From Zhihengliuella halotolerans (GTDB lineage: Bacteria; Actinomycetota; Actinomycetes; Actinomycetales; Micrococcaceae): a DNA stretch of 64,000 nucleotides. The notes under the pieces are model-generated. The model had not been told where the DNA came from, did not search any database, and worked only from the letters and a program-made list of their open reading frames with translations. The translations under genes were made by a program, and so were the position numbers. Each line of letters opens with the position of its first letter. Position 1 is the stretch's first letter. Shown here one piece after another: positions 27,767 to 36,341 of this stretch. The stretch lies in contig NZ_SHLA01000001.1 of the NCBI RefSeq assembly GCF_004217565.1, positions 3,224,001-3,288,000 of the forward strand. Direction: 5' to 3'.

Positions 27767-28081
27767 ATGATCGTCGCCTTCTCCGTAGCCCCCATGAACG
27801 CCCAGGACGCCGACGGGTCCGTGCACGACGCCGTCGCCGCCGCCGTCCGAGTGGTCCGGGCCTCCGGCCTGCCCAACCGGACGTCCTCGATGTTCACCGA
27901 GATCGAGGGCGAGTGGGACGAGGTCATGGACGTCGTCAAGCGCGCCACCGAGGCGGTCACCGCCGCCAGCGACCGCGTTTCGCTGGTCCTCAAGGCGGAC
28001 ATCCGCGCCGGGCACACCGGCGAGATCGACGGCAAGGTCGCCCGGCTCGAGCGCGCGCTCGCCGAAGGGGACCCCGCCTGA
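27767..28081 (+). CDS. Thiamine-binding MTH1187/YkoF-like protein
   Basis: A 104-residue ferredoxin-like protein of the MTH1187 (thiamine_BP) family, recognised by MIVAFSVAPMNAQD at the start and by SGLPNRTSSMFTEIEGEWDEVM. Family members bind thiamine or its precursor in the cytoplasm. The stop overlaps the ATG of a GNAT acetyltransferase (TGATG), so the two are co-translated. Confidence 0.82.
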   Translation: MIVAFSVAPMNAQDADGSVHDAVAAAVRVVRASGLPNRTSSMFTEIEGEWDEVMDVVKRATEAVTAASDRVSLVLKADIRAGHTGEIDGKVARLERALAEGDPA

Positions 28082-28638
28082 TGTCGCAGCACAGCTACGT
28101 CGTCCGTAAGGCGGCGGCCGAGGACATCCGGGGAACCCTCGAAATGAAGCTCGCCGCCTGGCGCGAGACCTACTCCGACCGGCGCCCCGAGTCGTTCTTC
28201 TCCGCGGAGCAGGCCCGCCGGGAAGAGCTCGTCGCCTGGTGGACCAACGGCTTGGAGGCCGGCGCTGAGTTCTGGATCGCCGTCGACGCCGACGGCGAGA
28301 TCGTCGGCTGCGCTGGCGGGGCCCCGGTCACGGACGACGACGCCGACACCGGTGCCCGCCTTGAACTGCAGGTGCTCTACGTGCGTTCGTTCGCCCAGGG
28401 CACAGGCCTCGGCGAGCAGCTGATGGCGACCGTCATCGGCGACGAGCCCGCGGTTGTCTGGGTGCTCGAGGGCAACGGCCGGGCCGTTCGGTTCTACGAG
28501 AAGCACGGTTTCGTCGCCGACGGCCGCATCGAGGCGCTTGCCGACGAGGGCGGCGGGCTCGATTGGGCCGGCCTCAACGAAATGCGCATGGTGCGCGGCG
28601 CGTCCGGCGGGGCGCGCGCCGTGAACGCGGCGGGCTAG
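28081..28638 (+). CDS. GNAT-family N-acetyltransferase
   Basis: A 185-residue acetyltransferase. The central ELQVLYVRSFAQGTGLGEQLM is the V-x-x-x-x-GxGxG/A acetyl-CoA pyrophosphate-binding element (motif A), and the late NGRAVRFYEKHGFVADG is motif B. The N-terminal RKAAAEDIRG is usual for the family. The acceptor is unknown. It is coupled to the thiamine-binding gene upstream and followed 8 bases later by a spermidine synthase-like gene. Confidence 0.85.
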   Translation: MSQHSYVVRKAAAEDIRGTLEMKLAAWRETYSDRRPESFFSAEQARREELVAWWTNGLEAGAEFWIAVDADGEIVGCAGGAPVTDDDADTGARLELQVLYVRSFAQGTGLGEQLMATVIGDEPAVVWVLEGNGRAVRFYEKHGFVADGRIEALADEGGGLDWAGLNEMRMVRGASGGARAVNAAG

Positions 28639-28646
28639 GACTCGGC

Positions 28647-29513
28647 GTGGGCGGACGTCGTCGTACGCAGAAGGCGAAGGGCGGCGCGCGCAACGCGGCC
28701 GAGACCGTGAGCGCGGCGGTGGCCGGGCCCGTCGAGGGTGAGTTCGAGATCGACACGGGTCTCGCACGGCTGGAGCGCGACCGGTACAGCAGCACTGGGT
28801 GGGTCCTGTACGTCAACGGCGTGCCGTCTTCGCACGTGGACCTGGCCGAGCCCGCGCGGCTGGACTTCGAATACATGCGGTGGATCGCGGCGCTGATGCG
28901 GGCGCGGTTCGACCCGTCCGGCTTCGGCGAGCGGAAGCTGCGCGCGCTGCACCTGGGCGGAGGCGCGTGCTCGATGGCGCGGTGGGTGCATGCGACGTAC
29001 GAGGCCCGGCAGGTCGTCGTCGAGCTCGACGGCCGGCTGGCCGAGTACGTGCGCGACTGGTTCGATCTGCCGCGGGCACCGCTGCTGCGCGTGCGGCAGG
29101 GCGAGGCCGGCGCGGTGCTCGCCTCGCTCACCGAGAACACGCGCGACGTGGTCATCCGGGACGTCTTCGCCGGCGATGCGACCCCGGCGGCGCTGACCGG
29201 GGAGGCGACGGCGCGGGATGCCGATCGGGTGCTGGACGCGGGAGGGGTGTACATCGTGAACTGCGGCGACGGCCCGGATCTGGCGAACTTCCGGCGCGAG
29301 GCTGGCGTGCTGCGCTCGGTCTTCGCGCATGTCGTGGCCGTCGCGGACCCGGCGATGTTCAAGGGGCGGCGCCGCGGGAACGTGATCATCGCGTGCTCGC
29401 AGGAGCCCGTGGTGGCGGACGCCGCTGCGGCGGGCATGCGGCGCGAGCTGCTCGGTGGGGGAGTGCCCGCGGCCTACTGGGACGAGGCGAAGGTCGGGAC
29501 CTTTGCCGGGTGA
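28647..29513 (+). CDS. Spermidine synthase-like SAM-fold protein
   Basis: A 288-residue Rossmann-fold protein of the polyamine-synthase/methyltransferase-like group. The SAM-pocket region is LRALHLGGGACSMARWV, followed by VVVELDGRLAEYVRDWF as the acidic strand and VVIRDVFAGDATP as the active-site strand, where spermidine synthases place the catalytic Asp. Actinobacterial versions are uncharacterised and may not make spermidine. The GTG at 28647 is chosen because TAGGA lies 6 bases before it. Confidence 0.72.
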   Translation: MGGRRRTQKAKGGARNAAETVSAAVAGPVEGEFEIDTGLARLERDRYSSTGWVLYVNGVPSSHVDLAEPARLDFEYMRWIAALMRARFDPSGFGERKLRALHLGGGACSMARWVHATYEARQVVVELDGRLAEYVRDWFDLPRAPLLRVRQGEAGAVLASLTENTRDVVIRDVFAGDATPAALTGEATARDADRVLDAGGVYIVNCGDGPDLANFRREAGVLRSVFAHVVAVADPAMFKGRRRGNVIIACSQEPVVADAAAAGMRRELLGGGVPAAYWDEAKVGTFAG

Positions 29514-29522
29514 TGGGCGACT

Positions 29523-29634
29523 ATGTGCGAATCGCCCCGTTTTCGACCAGGCTGGCGCGGCCCTAGTTTTGGACGCCCTAGTCAGCAGACCGTGTTGAGG
29601 TCGTCGCGGCGCGAAAACGGGGGGATTCGCACAT
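29523..29634. repeat. Long imperfect inverted repeat spanning the 3' end of the DUF559 gene
   Basis: Two 23-base arms (29523-29545 and 29612-29634) match at 22 positions when inverted, with 66 bases between. Each arm contains ATGTGCGAATC and CCCCGTTTTCG. The left arm is intergenic, the right arm encodes the VRIPPFSR residues near the DUF559 C-terminus. If read in the same way the left arm would give VRIAPFS, so the arms look like copies of one coding-like segment in opposite orientation. It may act as a terminator between the convergent genes or be a mobile-repeat end. Confidence 0.7.
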
Positions 29635-30445
29635 CCGTGCCCGTGGCGAGGATCTCCCGGATGGTTTCGATGACGGAATCGGTCCTGTTCAGGACCTGCG
29701 AGGCGCTGAAACGGATGGACCGGTAGCCGGAGCGGGCCGCTTCCTGATCTCGGCGCATGTCGTTCTGCCAGGCTGCCCGGTTCCCGTGCCACTGCCAGCC
29801 GTCAAGTTCGACGATCAACCGACCTGCGACGAGGAAGTCCACCCGGCCGATGCCCGGCAGCTCCGCTTGTTCTTGGAAGTCGAGTCCCGTCCGCAGCAGC
29901 CCCGCGCGTACGACGACTTCAATGGGGGAGCCGGCCACTCCGCGGACGAGGTCCAGAGACTGCCGAGCGTTTCGGCCGTGGCGGTTCCCCAACCGGGCGC
30001 GGAGGTCGTCGAGGGTGACGAGTCCTCGGACGAGCGCCGATTCGACGATGACTGCGGATTCGACTGGTTCAAGACAGCCAGCGGCGTGGAGGCACATCTG
30101 CGTCGGATCCACGACGAGCGTCGCGGCGGTGGTGATGCGGTGCCGGACGACGGCGAATTTGCAGGGTCCCTGCGGATGACCGTGAGGTGTCGCCAGGTGA
30201 AGTCTGGACGGCGTTGTCAGCACCCAACCGCCGGTGAACTCGGCGGCCGATACGCACGTCAACGCGGCAGCCAGACGTAGGGCCTCCATCGCGTTGGGAT
30301 GCAGTCCAGGATCCGCGATGATGTCCGCCCGCGGGCGAGGGTAGTTCGAGAATGCGGCTTCGATCCGGCGCCGCGAGAGCCCGCGATCCGCGAGGTCGCG
30401 TCGGGTCAGAGCGCCGCGTTGGCGCAGGAGGTCGTCGAGGTCCAC
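29582..30445 (-). CDS. DUF559 (Vsr-like endonuclease fold) protein
   Basis: A 287-residue protein whose C-terminal 110 residues form the DUF559 domain, a PD-(D/E)XK-type fold related to very-short-patch repair endonucleases. Core residues are the Asp in GIGRVDFLV, the Glu in LIVELDGWQWHG and the DMRRDQEAARSGY helix. The N-terminal half (DLLRQRGALTRRDLADRGLSRRRIEAA) resembles the AbiEi-type winged helix seen in this family. It is intact, unlike its relative at 15303-16117. Function is uncharacterised; DNA nicking or mobile-element roles are guesses. Confidence 0.8.
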   Translation of the reverse strand: MDLDDLLRQRGALTRRDLADRGLSRRRIEAAFSNYPRPRADIIADPGLHPNAMEALRLAAALTCVSAAEFTGGWVLTTPSRLHLATPHGHPQGPCKFAVVRHRITTAATLVVDPTQMCLHAAGCLEPVESAVIVESALVRGLVTLDDLRARLGNRHGRNARQSLDLVRGVAGSPIEVVVRAGLLRTGLDFQEQAELPGIGRVDFLVAGRLIVELDGWQWHGNRAAWQNDMRRDQEAARSGYRSIRFSASQVLNRTDSVIETIREILATGTDVRIPPFSRRDDLNTVC

Positions 30446-30582
30446 GCGCCGATTCTGCCGCTTGCTCTAGCCGGCAGCGGACCCGCGGTTTGCATGTGTG
30501 GAAGCAGCGGAGGAGTCGGTGCGCTGTGGACGCCGAGTGGGCGCTGCTGCTCGGGGCGTCGCGTCGCGGCCCGTGAGGCGCG

Positions 30583-32031
30583 CTAGGCGATCGCCTGCTC
30601 GAGCACGCCGATGCCGAAGAAGAGCACGAACGCGGCGGCGACAACCCACATGAGCGGATGGACCTCCTTGGCGCGGCCCTGAACGGCGCGCAGGAAGACG
30701 AAGGACACGAATCCCGCACCGATGCCGTTGGCAATCGAGTACGTGAACGGCATCAGGGTGAAGGTCAGGAACGCGGGCAGGGCGATGCCCCAGTCGGTCC
30801 AGTCGATCTTCACGACCTGGGTGATCATCATGAATCCGACGACGACGAGTGCCGGGGCGACGGCCTCGAACGGTACGAGGTGGATGAGCGGGGTCAGGAA
30901 CATCGCCAGCACGAACAGGATGCCCGTGACGATCGAGGCCAGGCCGGTGCGGGCACCTTCGCCGATGCCCGCGCCGGACTCGACGTAGATCTGGTTGGAG
31001 GAGACCGAGGCGCCGCCGCCCGCAATCGCGCCCGCGGCGTCGACGAGCAGCACGCGGTTGACGTTCGGGATGTTGCCCTTCTCGTCGACGGAGCCCGCCT
31101 CGTTGGCGAGGCCGACCATCGTGCCCATGGCGTCGAAGAAGATCGAGAGCAGCAGGACGAAGGTCAGGAGCACGGCCGCCGTCACGCCGAGGGTCTGGAA
31201 TGCGCCGAAGACCGAGATCTCGCCGATGAGCGACAGGTCGGGGGATGCCCACTCCGGCATCGCCGGGACCACGAGGGACCAGCCCTGTGGGTTCTCGGCG
31301 CTCGAGCCGATCCCGAAGGCCAGCTCCAGGGCGTTCGCCAGCGCCGCGGAGACGACGATGCCGATCAGGATCGCGCCGCGCACCTTGCGGATCACGAGGG
31401 CCGCCGTCAGCAGAAGCCCGACGACGAAAACGAGGAGCGGCCAGCCGAGCAGCTCGCCGTCGAAGCCCAGGCCGACGGGCACTGTCGTGCCTGCAGCATC
31501 GGGGACGCGGCGGACGAAACCGGCGTTCACGAGGCCGATGAGCGCGATGAACATGCCGATGCCGACGACGATCGCGGTCTTCAGCGACGGCGGCACGGCG
31601 CGGAAGACCGCCGTGCGGAAGCCCGTGAGGACGAGGATCATCATGGTCACGCCGGCGATGAGTACCAGCCCCATCACCTCAGGCCACGTCAGGCCCGGAT
31701 TGGTCGCGACCGTGATTGCGAGGAAGGCGTTGACGCCCAGCCCCGTGGCCATGGCGAACGGGTGCTTCGCCCACGCGCCCATGAGGATCGTCATGATGCC
31801 GGCGACGAGGGCGGTCGCGGCGGCCACTCGGGCCGGCCCCAGCTCGGCCCCGGTCGAATCGGCCCCGGAGAGGATCAGCGGGTTCAGCACCACGATATAG
31901 CTCATCGCGAAGAAGGTGGCGATGCCGCCGCGGATTTCCCGCGAGAAGGACGAGCCGCGCTCGGAGATCATGAAATAGCGGTCGAGCAGACCGGCTCCCG
32001 CGTTCTGCGTGGGTACTCCAGTTTTGTGCAT
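30583..32031 (-). CDS. NCS2-family (AzgA-like) purine permease
   Basis: A 482-residue membrane protein with 12-14 hydrophobic segments, of the AzgA/GhxP group that imports hypoxanthine, adenine or guanine with protons. Recognisable signatures are GGIATFFAMSYIVVLNP near the N-terminus, MATGLGVNAFLAI, and the later ASVSSNQIYVESGAGIGEGARTGL. Cytoplasmic substrates feed purine salvage. Monocistronic, divergent from the universal stress protein gene. Confidence 0.9.
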   Translation of the reverse strand: MHKTGVPTQNAGAGLLDRYFMISERGSSFSREIRGGIATFFAMSYIVVLNPLILSGADSTGAELGPARVAAATALVAGIMTILMGAWAKHPFAMATGLGVNAFLAITVATNPGLTWPEVMGLVLIAGVTMMILVLTGFRTAVFRAVPPSLKTAIVVGIGMFIALIGLVNAGFVRRVPDAAGTTVPVGLGFDGELLGWPLLVFVVGLLLTAALVIRKVRGAILIGIVVSAALANALELAFGIGSSAENPQGWSLVVPAMPEWASPDLSLIGEISVFGAFQTLGVTAAVLLTFVLLLSIFFDAMGTMVGLANEAGSVDEKGNIPNVNRVLLVDAAGAIAGGGASVSSNQIYVESGAGIGEGARTGLASIVTGILFVLAMFLTPLIHLVPFEAVAPALVVVGFMMITQVVKIDWTDWGIALPAFLTFTLMPFTYSIANGIGAGFVSFVFLRAVQGRAKEVHPLMWVVAAAFVLFFGIGVLEQAIA

Positions 32032-32130
32032 GGACCTATGTTATGGCTCGCACTTTTGCGTTGTAGACCACACGTGGGGAAAGGTGAACAATGTAACTAC
32101 GGCGTTTGCCATCCACGAAGGAGTTGGACG

Positions 32131-33111
32131 ATGACTGAGTACCCCAGTGAAGGTGACACGGGCCCGGACCGCGCCGAAGGCGTGGTCGGCGGGATCATCG
32201 TGGGCGTCGACGGTTCCGAAGCCGGTCAGTGTGCCCTGAAATGGGCGGCTGACGAGGCGCGCCGCCGGAGCATGCCCCTCAACGTCGTCACCGCGTACAC
32301 GATTCCGGTGTTCGCGGCGTCCAGTATGGACGCGGGATACGCGACCCTGGACGACGACGTCATCCGCGAAGGCGCGCAAGAGGTCCTGCGTGACGCGATT
32401 CATGGTCTCGACACCACTGGAATCGACGTCAAACTGCTTCTCGAGTCCGGCGACCCGGCCGGTGTGCTGCTCGACCTGAGCGAGAGCGCGGACCTCATCG
32501 TGGTCGGCACGCGCGGCCGCGGCGGCTTCGTCGGGCGCATGCTCGGTTCGGTCAGCTCCGCGCTTCCGGCCCACGCGAAGTGCCCGACCGTCGTCGTGCC
32601 GCAGTGCGTCACGACCGTCCCGACGGATGCTCCCGAGCGGCGCGACGTCGTCGTGGTGGGTGTGGACGGATCCGAACGGGCGCGGCACGCGGTGCTCATC
32701 GCGGCCGAACGGGCGACCGAGCGCGGCGTGCCGCTGCGCGTGGTGTGCGGGATCCCGCCGGTCAGCGGCGCGCTGGCCTGGATGCCGGCGACCGTGGACC
32801 AGGAGGCGCTCGTGGCCGACATCCAGGTGCAGCTCGGTAACGGGGCACGCTGGCTCAACAGCCACTTCCCGAACCTCGAGATCGAGACGGAGGCCGTGAA
32901 CGGCCCACCGATCGAGATGCTGCTCGAGGAGTCCGCACGTTCGCGCCTCACCGTCGTGGGTACGCGCGGGCGCGGCGGTTTCGCCGGGATGCTGCTCGGA
33001 TCGACAAGCCAGGGCGTGCTGCACCACGCACGCGGCCCGGTCCTCGTGGTCCCGGACCGCGACGATCCGCGACTGCACAACCGATCGGACTTCGACACGC
33101 CCGCCGGCTAG
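32131..33111 (+). CDS. Tandem universal stress protein
   Basis: A 326-residue protein of two UspA domains (about 20-155 and 170-310). Both retain the ATP-binding signature: GTRGRGGFVGRMLGSVS in the first and GTRGRGGFAGMLLGSTS in the second. This is the ATP-binding class of USP, common in Actinobacteria under hypoxia or stationary phase. The ATG follows GAAGGAG. Confidence 0.9.
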   Translation: MTEYPSEGDTGPDRAEGVVGGIIVGVDGSEAGQCALKWAADEARRRSMPLNVVTAYTIPVFAASSMDAGYATLDDDVIREGAQEVLRDAIHGLDTTGIDVKLLLESGDPAGVLLDLSESADLIVVGTRGRGGFVGRMLGSVSSALPAHAKCPTVVVPQCVTTVPTDAPERRDVVVVGVDGSERARHAVLIAAERATERGVPLRVVCGIPPVSGALAWMPATVDQEALVADIQVQLGNGARWLNSHFPNLEIETEAVNGPPIEMLLEESARSRLTVVGTRGRGGFAGMLLGSTSQGVLHHARGPVLVVPDRDDPRLHNRSDFDTPAG

Positions 33112-33131
33112 CCGGTTGCCGCGGACGCGCT

Positions 33132-33181
33132 GCCCGAACCTGAATGCTGACTAGGAATGTTGGCCATCAACCGGTTCGGGC
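33132..33181. repeat. 9-bp inverted repeat upstream of the polyketide synthase gene
   Basis: GCCCGAACC (33132-33140) and GGTTCGGGC (33173-33181) are perfect inverted arms around 32 bases. It sits 20 bases after the stress-protein stop and 47 before the next ATG, so it could be a terminator or an operator. Confidence 0.35.
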
Positions 33182-33227
33182 GGCGCATTCTGTTGTCTTC
33201 TGTCACTGCGTGGCCTAAGAATGGACC

Positions 33228-34403
33228 ATGACAGCGCTCATGAGGTCCCTCGAAACCGCCGTCCCTTCGACCGTCATGGTCCAGTCCGTGGTGCGCGATG
33301 TCTTCGCGGCGCAGCCCGGCCTGACCCGGCTCGGGCAGCGGCTCGTCACTGCGGCGTTCGACTCGTCCGGGATCGAGACCCGCTACACCGCCGTCGACGA
33401 GCTGACGCTCGAGCAGCAGGCCGAGGACCCCGTCTTCTTTGACGCGGCGAAACTGGAGATCCTCCGCCCCGGAACCAAGGCACGCAACGAGGTCTACGCC
33501 GACGCGGGCGCGGCCCTCTTCGTCGAGGCCGCGCGCAAGGCCCTCGACGCCGCGGACGGGATCGGGCCCGACGACGTCACCCACGTCGTCACCGTCTCCT
33601 GCACCGGCTTCTTCAACCCGGGGCCGGACTACAAGATCGTCCGCGAGCTCGGCCTGCGCCCCGCCGCCCAGCGCTACCACCTCGGATTCATGGGCTGCTA
33701 CGCCGCCTTCCCGGCGCTGCGTGCGGCGAAGTCCTTCTGCGACGCCGACCCCGACGCCGTCGTCCTGGTCGTGAGCGCGGAGCTCTGCTCGTTGCACGTG
33801 CGCAGCTCGAACGACCCGGACACGATCGTCGGCACTTCCCTCTTCGCCGACGGCGCGGCCGCCGCCGTGATCTCCGCCCGCCCGGACCTCGTCCCGCCGT
33901 CGCGCCCGCATCTCTCGCTCGACTTCTTCGAGACGACGCTGACGCCCGTGGGGGAGGAGTCGATGGCCTGGAACATCGGTGACGAGGGCTTCGAGATGGT
34001 GCTCGGAAATTACGTTCCGCACATCATCGACGACCACATCGTCGGCGCGCTCGCCCCGCTGCTCGAGCGCGACGTGTCCCTGCGCGGGGTGGACTACCAG
34101 GACATCGAGCACTGGGGCATCCACCCGGGAGGGCGCAGCATCCTCGACAAGGTTCAGGCGCGGCTGGGGCTCGGCGACGAGCAGCTCGTCCCGGCGCGCG
34201 AGACCTTGCGCGACTACGGGAACATGAGCAGCGCGACCGTCATGTTCGTGCTCAAGAACATCCTCGACCTGCCCGAGGCCGCAGCGAACGACGCCGGCGC
34301 GCTCCTCGACGAGCGGCCCGCCGGGGCGTCGCGGGTCTGCGCGATGGCGTTCGGGCCGGGCCTGACCGTGGAGACCGCGCTGTTCACGAAGGTCACCGCC
34401 TGA
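33228..34403 (+). CDS. Type III polyketide synthase
   Basis: A 391-residue chalcone/stilbene-synthase-family homodimeric ketosynthase. The catalytic triad is in place: Cys157 in HLGFMGCYAA, His299 in HWGIHPGGRSIL and Asn332 in YGNMSSATVMFVL. It would extend a starter CoA, often a fatty acyl chain, with malonyl units to a resorcinol or pyrone. The next two genes (methyltransferase, FAD monooxygenase) are tightly linked, as in Streptomyces srs-type phenolic lipid clusters; modified alkylresorcinols or quinones are the best guess for the product. Confidence 0.92.
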   Translation: MTALMRSLETAVPSTVMVQSVVRDVFAAQPGLTRLGQRLVTAAFDSSGIETRYTAVDELTLEQQAEDPVFFDAAKLEILRPGTKARNEVYADAGAALFVEAARKALDAADGIGPDDVTHVVTVSCTGFFNPGPDYKIVRELGLRPAAQRYHLGFMGCYAAFPALRAAKSFCDADPDAVVLVVSAELCSLHVRSSNDPDTIVGTSLFADGAAAAVISARPDLVPPSRPHLSLDFFETTLTPVGEESMAWNIGDEGFEMVLGNYVPHIIDDHIVGALAPLLERDVSLRGVDYQDIEHWGIHPGGRSILDKVQARLGLGDEQLVPARETLRDYGNMSSATVMFVLKNILDLPEAAANDAGALLDERPAGASRVCAMAFGPGLTVETALFTKVTA

Positions 34404-35090
34404 ATGGACTTCCTCGCCCGCCGCGACGAGCACGCCGTCGAGCAGATGGACCGGCCCGACTGCGATCCCGTCCGGCTCGCGAATACCTACCGGCAGTTCC
34501 GGCTCGTCAACGCCGCGGTCTCCGGGTGGCGCCGCACGTGGGTGCGCCACATTCGCCCCGCGCTGTCGACCACGCGGGCCACCACCCTGCTCGACGTCGG
34601 CTCGGGCGCCGGCGACATCCCTCGCGCCTTCGCGCGCTGGGCCGCGCGCGAAGGGCTCGCCCTCGAGGTCACCGCGATCGACCCCGACGAGCGCGCCGGC
34701 GCCTTCATGAGCTCGCTGCCGCCGGTGCCCGGCGTGAGCCTGCGCCGCGCACACACCGCCGATCTGGTCGCCGAGGGCGCACGGTACGACGTCGTCACCT
34801 CCAATCACCTCCTGCACCATCTGGACGACGCGCAGCTGGCCGGGCTGCTGGCCGACTCGGAGGCGCTCGCCGGCCGCCTCGTGGTGCATAGCGACATCGC
34901 GCGCACGCGCGTCGGCTACGCGCTGTTCTCGGCGGGGACCCTCCCGCTGCCGGCCTCTTTCATCCGCGAGGACGGGCTGACGTCGATCCGGCGCAGCTAC
35001 CGGGTGAACGAGCTGCGCGAGGCCGTGCCCGACGGGTGGCGGGTCGAACGCCAAGGGCCGTTCCGCAATCTGCTGATCCGTCGGGCCTGA
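34404..35090 (+). CDS. Class I SAM-dependent methyltransferase (type III PKS tailoring)
   Basis: A 228-residue methyltransferase beginning immediately after the polyketide synthase stop. Motif I is LLDVGSGAGDIPRAFARW, the acidic strand is VTAIDPDERAG and the post-motif region is VVTSNHLLHHL. It would O- or C-methylate the polyketide ring. Adjacent to an FAD monooxygenase 8 bases downstream, so the three genes form one operon. Confidence 0.85.
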   Translation: MDFLARRDEHAVEQMDRPDCDPVRLANTYRQFRLVNAAVSGWRRTWVRHIRPALSTTRATTLLDVGSGAGDIPRAFARWAAREGLALEVTAIDPDERAGAFMSSLPPVPGVSLRRAHTADLVAEGARYDVVTSNHLLHHLDDAQLAGLLADSEALAGRLVVHSDIARTRVGYALFSAGTLPLPASFIREDGLTSIRRSYRVNELREAVPDGWRVERQGPFRNLLIRRA

Positions 35091-35098
35091 GTCGGTAC

Positions 35099-36286
35099 AT
35101 GCGAGGCGAATCGGGCGAAGCGCGCAATCCCGCCCCCGGGGCGGCGGTCCCCGCGCGTGCCGACGTCGTCGTGGCGGGCGCGGGGCCGGTGGGGCTCTTC
35201 GCGGCGCTCCTGCTCGCCCGGGCGGGGGCCGACGTCGTCGTGCTGGAGCGGCGCACCCGGCGCAGCGGGCACTCCCGCGCGATCGGGATTCACTCGCCGG
35301 CGCTGGCGGCCCTCGAGTCGGCCGGCGTCGCCGCGGACCTAGTCGCGGCGGGCGTGCGCATCCCGGGCGGGCAGGCGCGCTGCCGCGGTCGGCTGCTCGC
35401 GGAGCTGTCCTTCGAGCCGGTGCCGGGCCCCTACCCGTTCGTGCTCTCGCTCCCGCAGGCGGAGACCGAAGGAATGCTCGAGCGGCACCTCGGGCGGGCC
35501 GGCGTCGAGCCGCGCCGCGGCGTCGAGGTGACGGGGCTCCGGCGGGTCGCGAAGGGCGTCGTGCTGCAGACGAACTGGGGTGAGATCGAGGCGCGCTTCG
35601 TCGTCGCTGCGGACGGTGCGCGAAGCGTGGTCCGCGACGCGGCGGGGATTGCGGCCCCGGTGCGCACCTATCCGGACGCGTACGTCATGGGCGACTTCGC
35701 CGAGACCTCCGGCCGTGAGGCCGACGCGCGGGCGGTGCTGTATCTGGAGTCAGCTGGCGTCGTCGAGTCCTTCCCGCTGCCGGGTGCCAGGCGGCGCTGG
35801 GTGGTCCGGACCGGGCGGCGAGCCGGCGAGCCTGAGCTCGACGCCCTCGTGGAGGCGGTGCGGCGACGCACGGGCGTGGTCCTCGACCCGGGGTCGAACA
35901 CGATGCTCAGCGCGTTCGGCGTTCGGCGCCGGATCGCGGAGCAGTTCTCTGCCGGCCGCGTGGCGCTGGTCGGGGACGCCGCTCACGAGATCAGCCCGAT
36001 CGGCGGCCAGGGCATGAATCTGGGTTGGCTCGACGCCGTGGCGCTCGCTCCGCACCTCCTCTCCGGGCTCTCCGGAGATGAGGTCGGCCCGCGTCTGGAG
36101 TCGTGGGCGGCGCAGCGCCGAGCTGCCGCGCGGGCCGCGGCGCAACGGGCGCATCTGAACATGGCTCTGGGTCGGCCCGTTCCCGGGCTTCTGCTGCCGG
36201 TGCGCAACGGGCTGCTGGGTTCCGTTGCGGCCGTGCCCTCCCTGCACGACGCCGTCGCGCGCACCTTCACGATGACGTCCCGCTAG
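35099..36286 (+). CDS. FAD-dependent aromatic hydroxylase-like monooxygenase
   Basis: A 395-residue class A flavoprotein monooxygenase. The FAD-binding GxGxxG is VVAGAGPVGLFAALLLARAG; the second FAD motif is ALVGDAAHEISPIGGQGMNLGWLDA; DG is in VAADGARSVVRDAAG. It would hydroxylate the polyketide-derived ring, possibly toward a quinone. ATG 35099 is used, since upstream residues are not conserved-looking. Last gene of the three-gene unit. Confidence 0.87.
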   Translation: MRGESGEARNPAPGAAVPARADVVVAGAGPVGLFAALLLARAGADVVVLERRTRRSGHSRAIGIHSPALAALESAGVAADLVAAGVRIPGGQARCRGRLLAELSFEPVPGPYPFVLSLPQAETEGMLERHLGRAGVEPRRGVEVTGLRRVAKGVVLQTNWGEIEARFVVAADGARSVVRDAAGIAAPVRTYPDAYVMGDFAETSGREADARAVLYLESAGVVESFPLPGARRRWVVRTGRRAGEPELDALVEAVRRRTGVVLDPGSNTMLSAFGVRRRIAEQFSAGRVALVGDAAHEISPIGGQGMNLGWLDAVALAPHLLSGLSGDEVGPRLESWAAQRRAAARAAAQRAHLNMALGRPVPGLLLPVRNGLLGSVAAVPSLHDAVARTFTMTSR

Positions 36287-36312
36287 CCCACACCACACCG
36301 CCATTGCATTAA

Positions 36313-36327
36313 TAAGAATCATTCTCA
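36313..36327. promoter_or_regulatory. Zur/Fur-like box ahead of the FecCD importer
   Basis: TAAGAATCATTCTCA matches the perfect 7-1-7 palindrome at 50149-50163 in 14 of 15 bases. It overlaps the likely promoter: TATAAG follows at 36328-36333, 8 bases before the ATG at 36342. The form resembles actinobacterial Zur operators (TGAnAATnATTnTCA-like). A repressor here would switch the importer on under metal starvation. Confidence 0.7.
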
Positions 36328-36341
36328 TATAAGATGGCGGC

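Noticed and set aside
30658-33111. Very long open frame antisense to the purine permease and reading into the stress protein
   Set aside because: Product is Arg/Asp/Glu/His-rich low-complexity sequence typical of GC-rich shadow frames; both real genes have clear family signatures.
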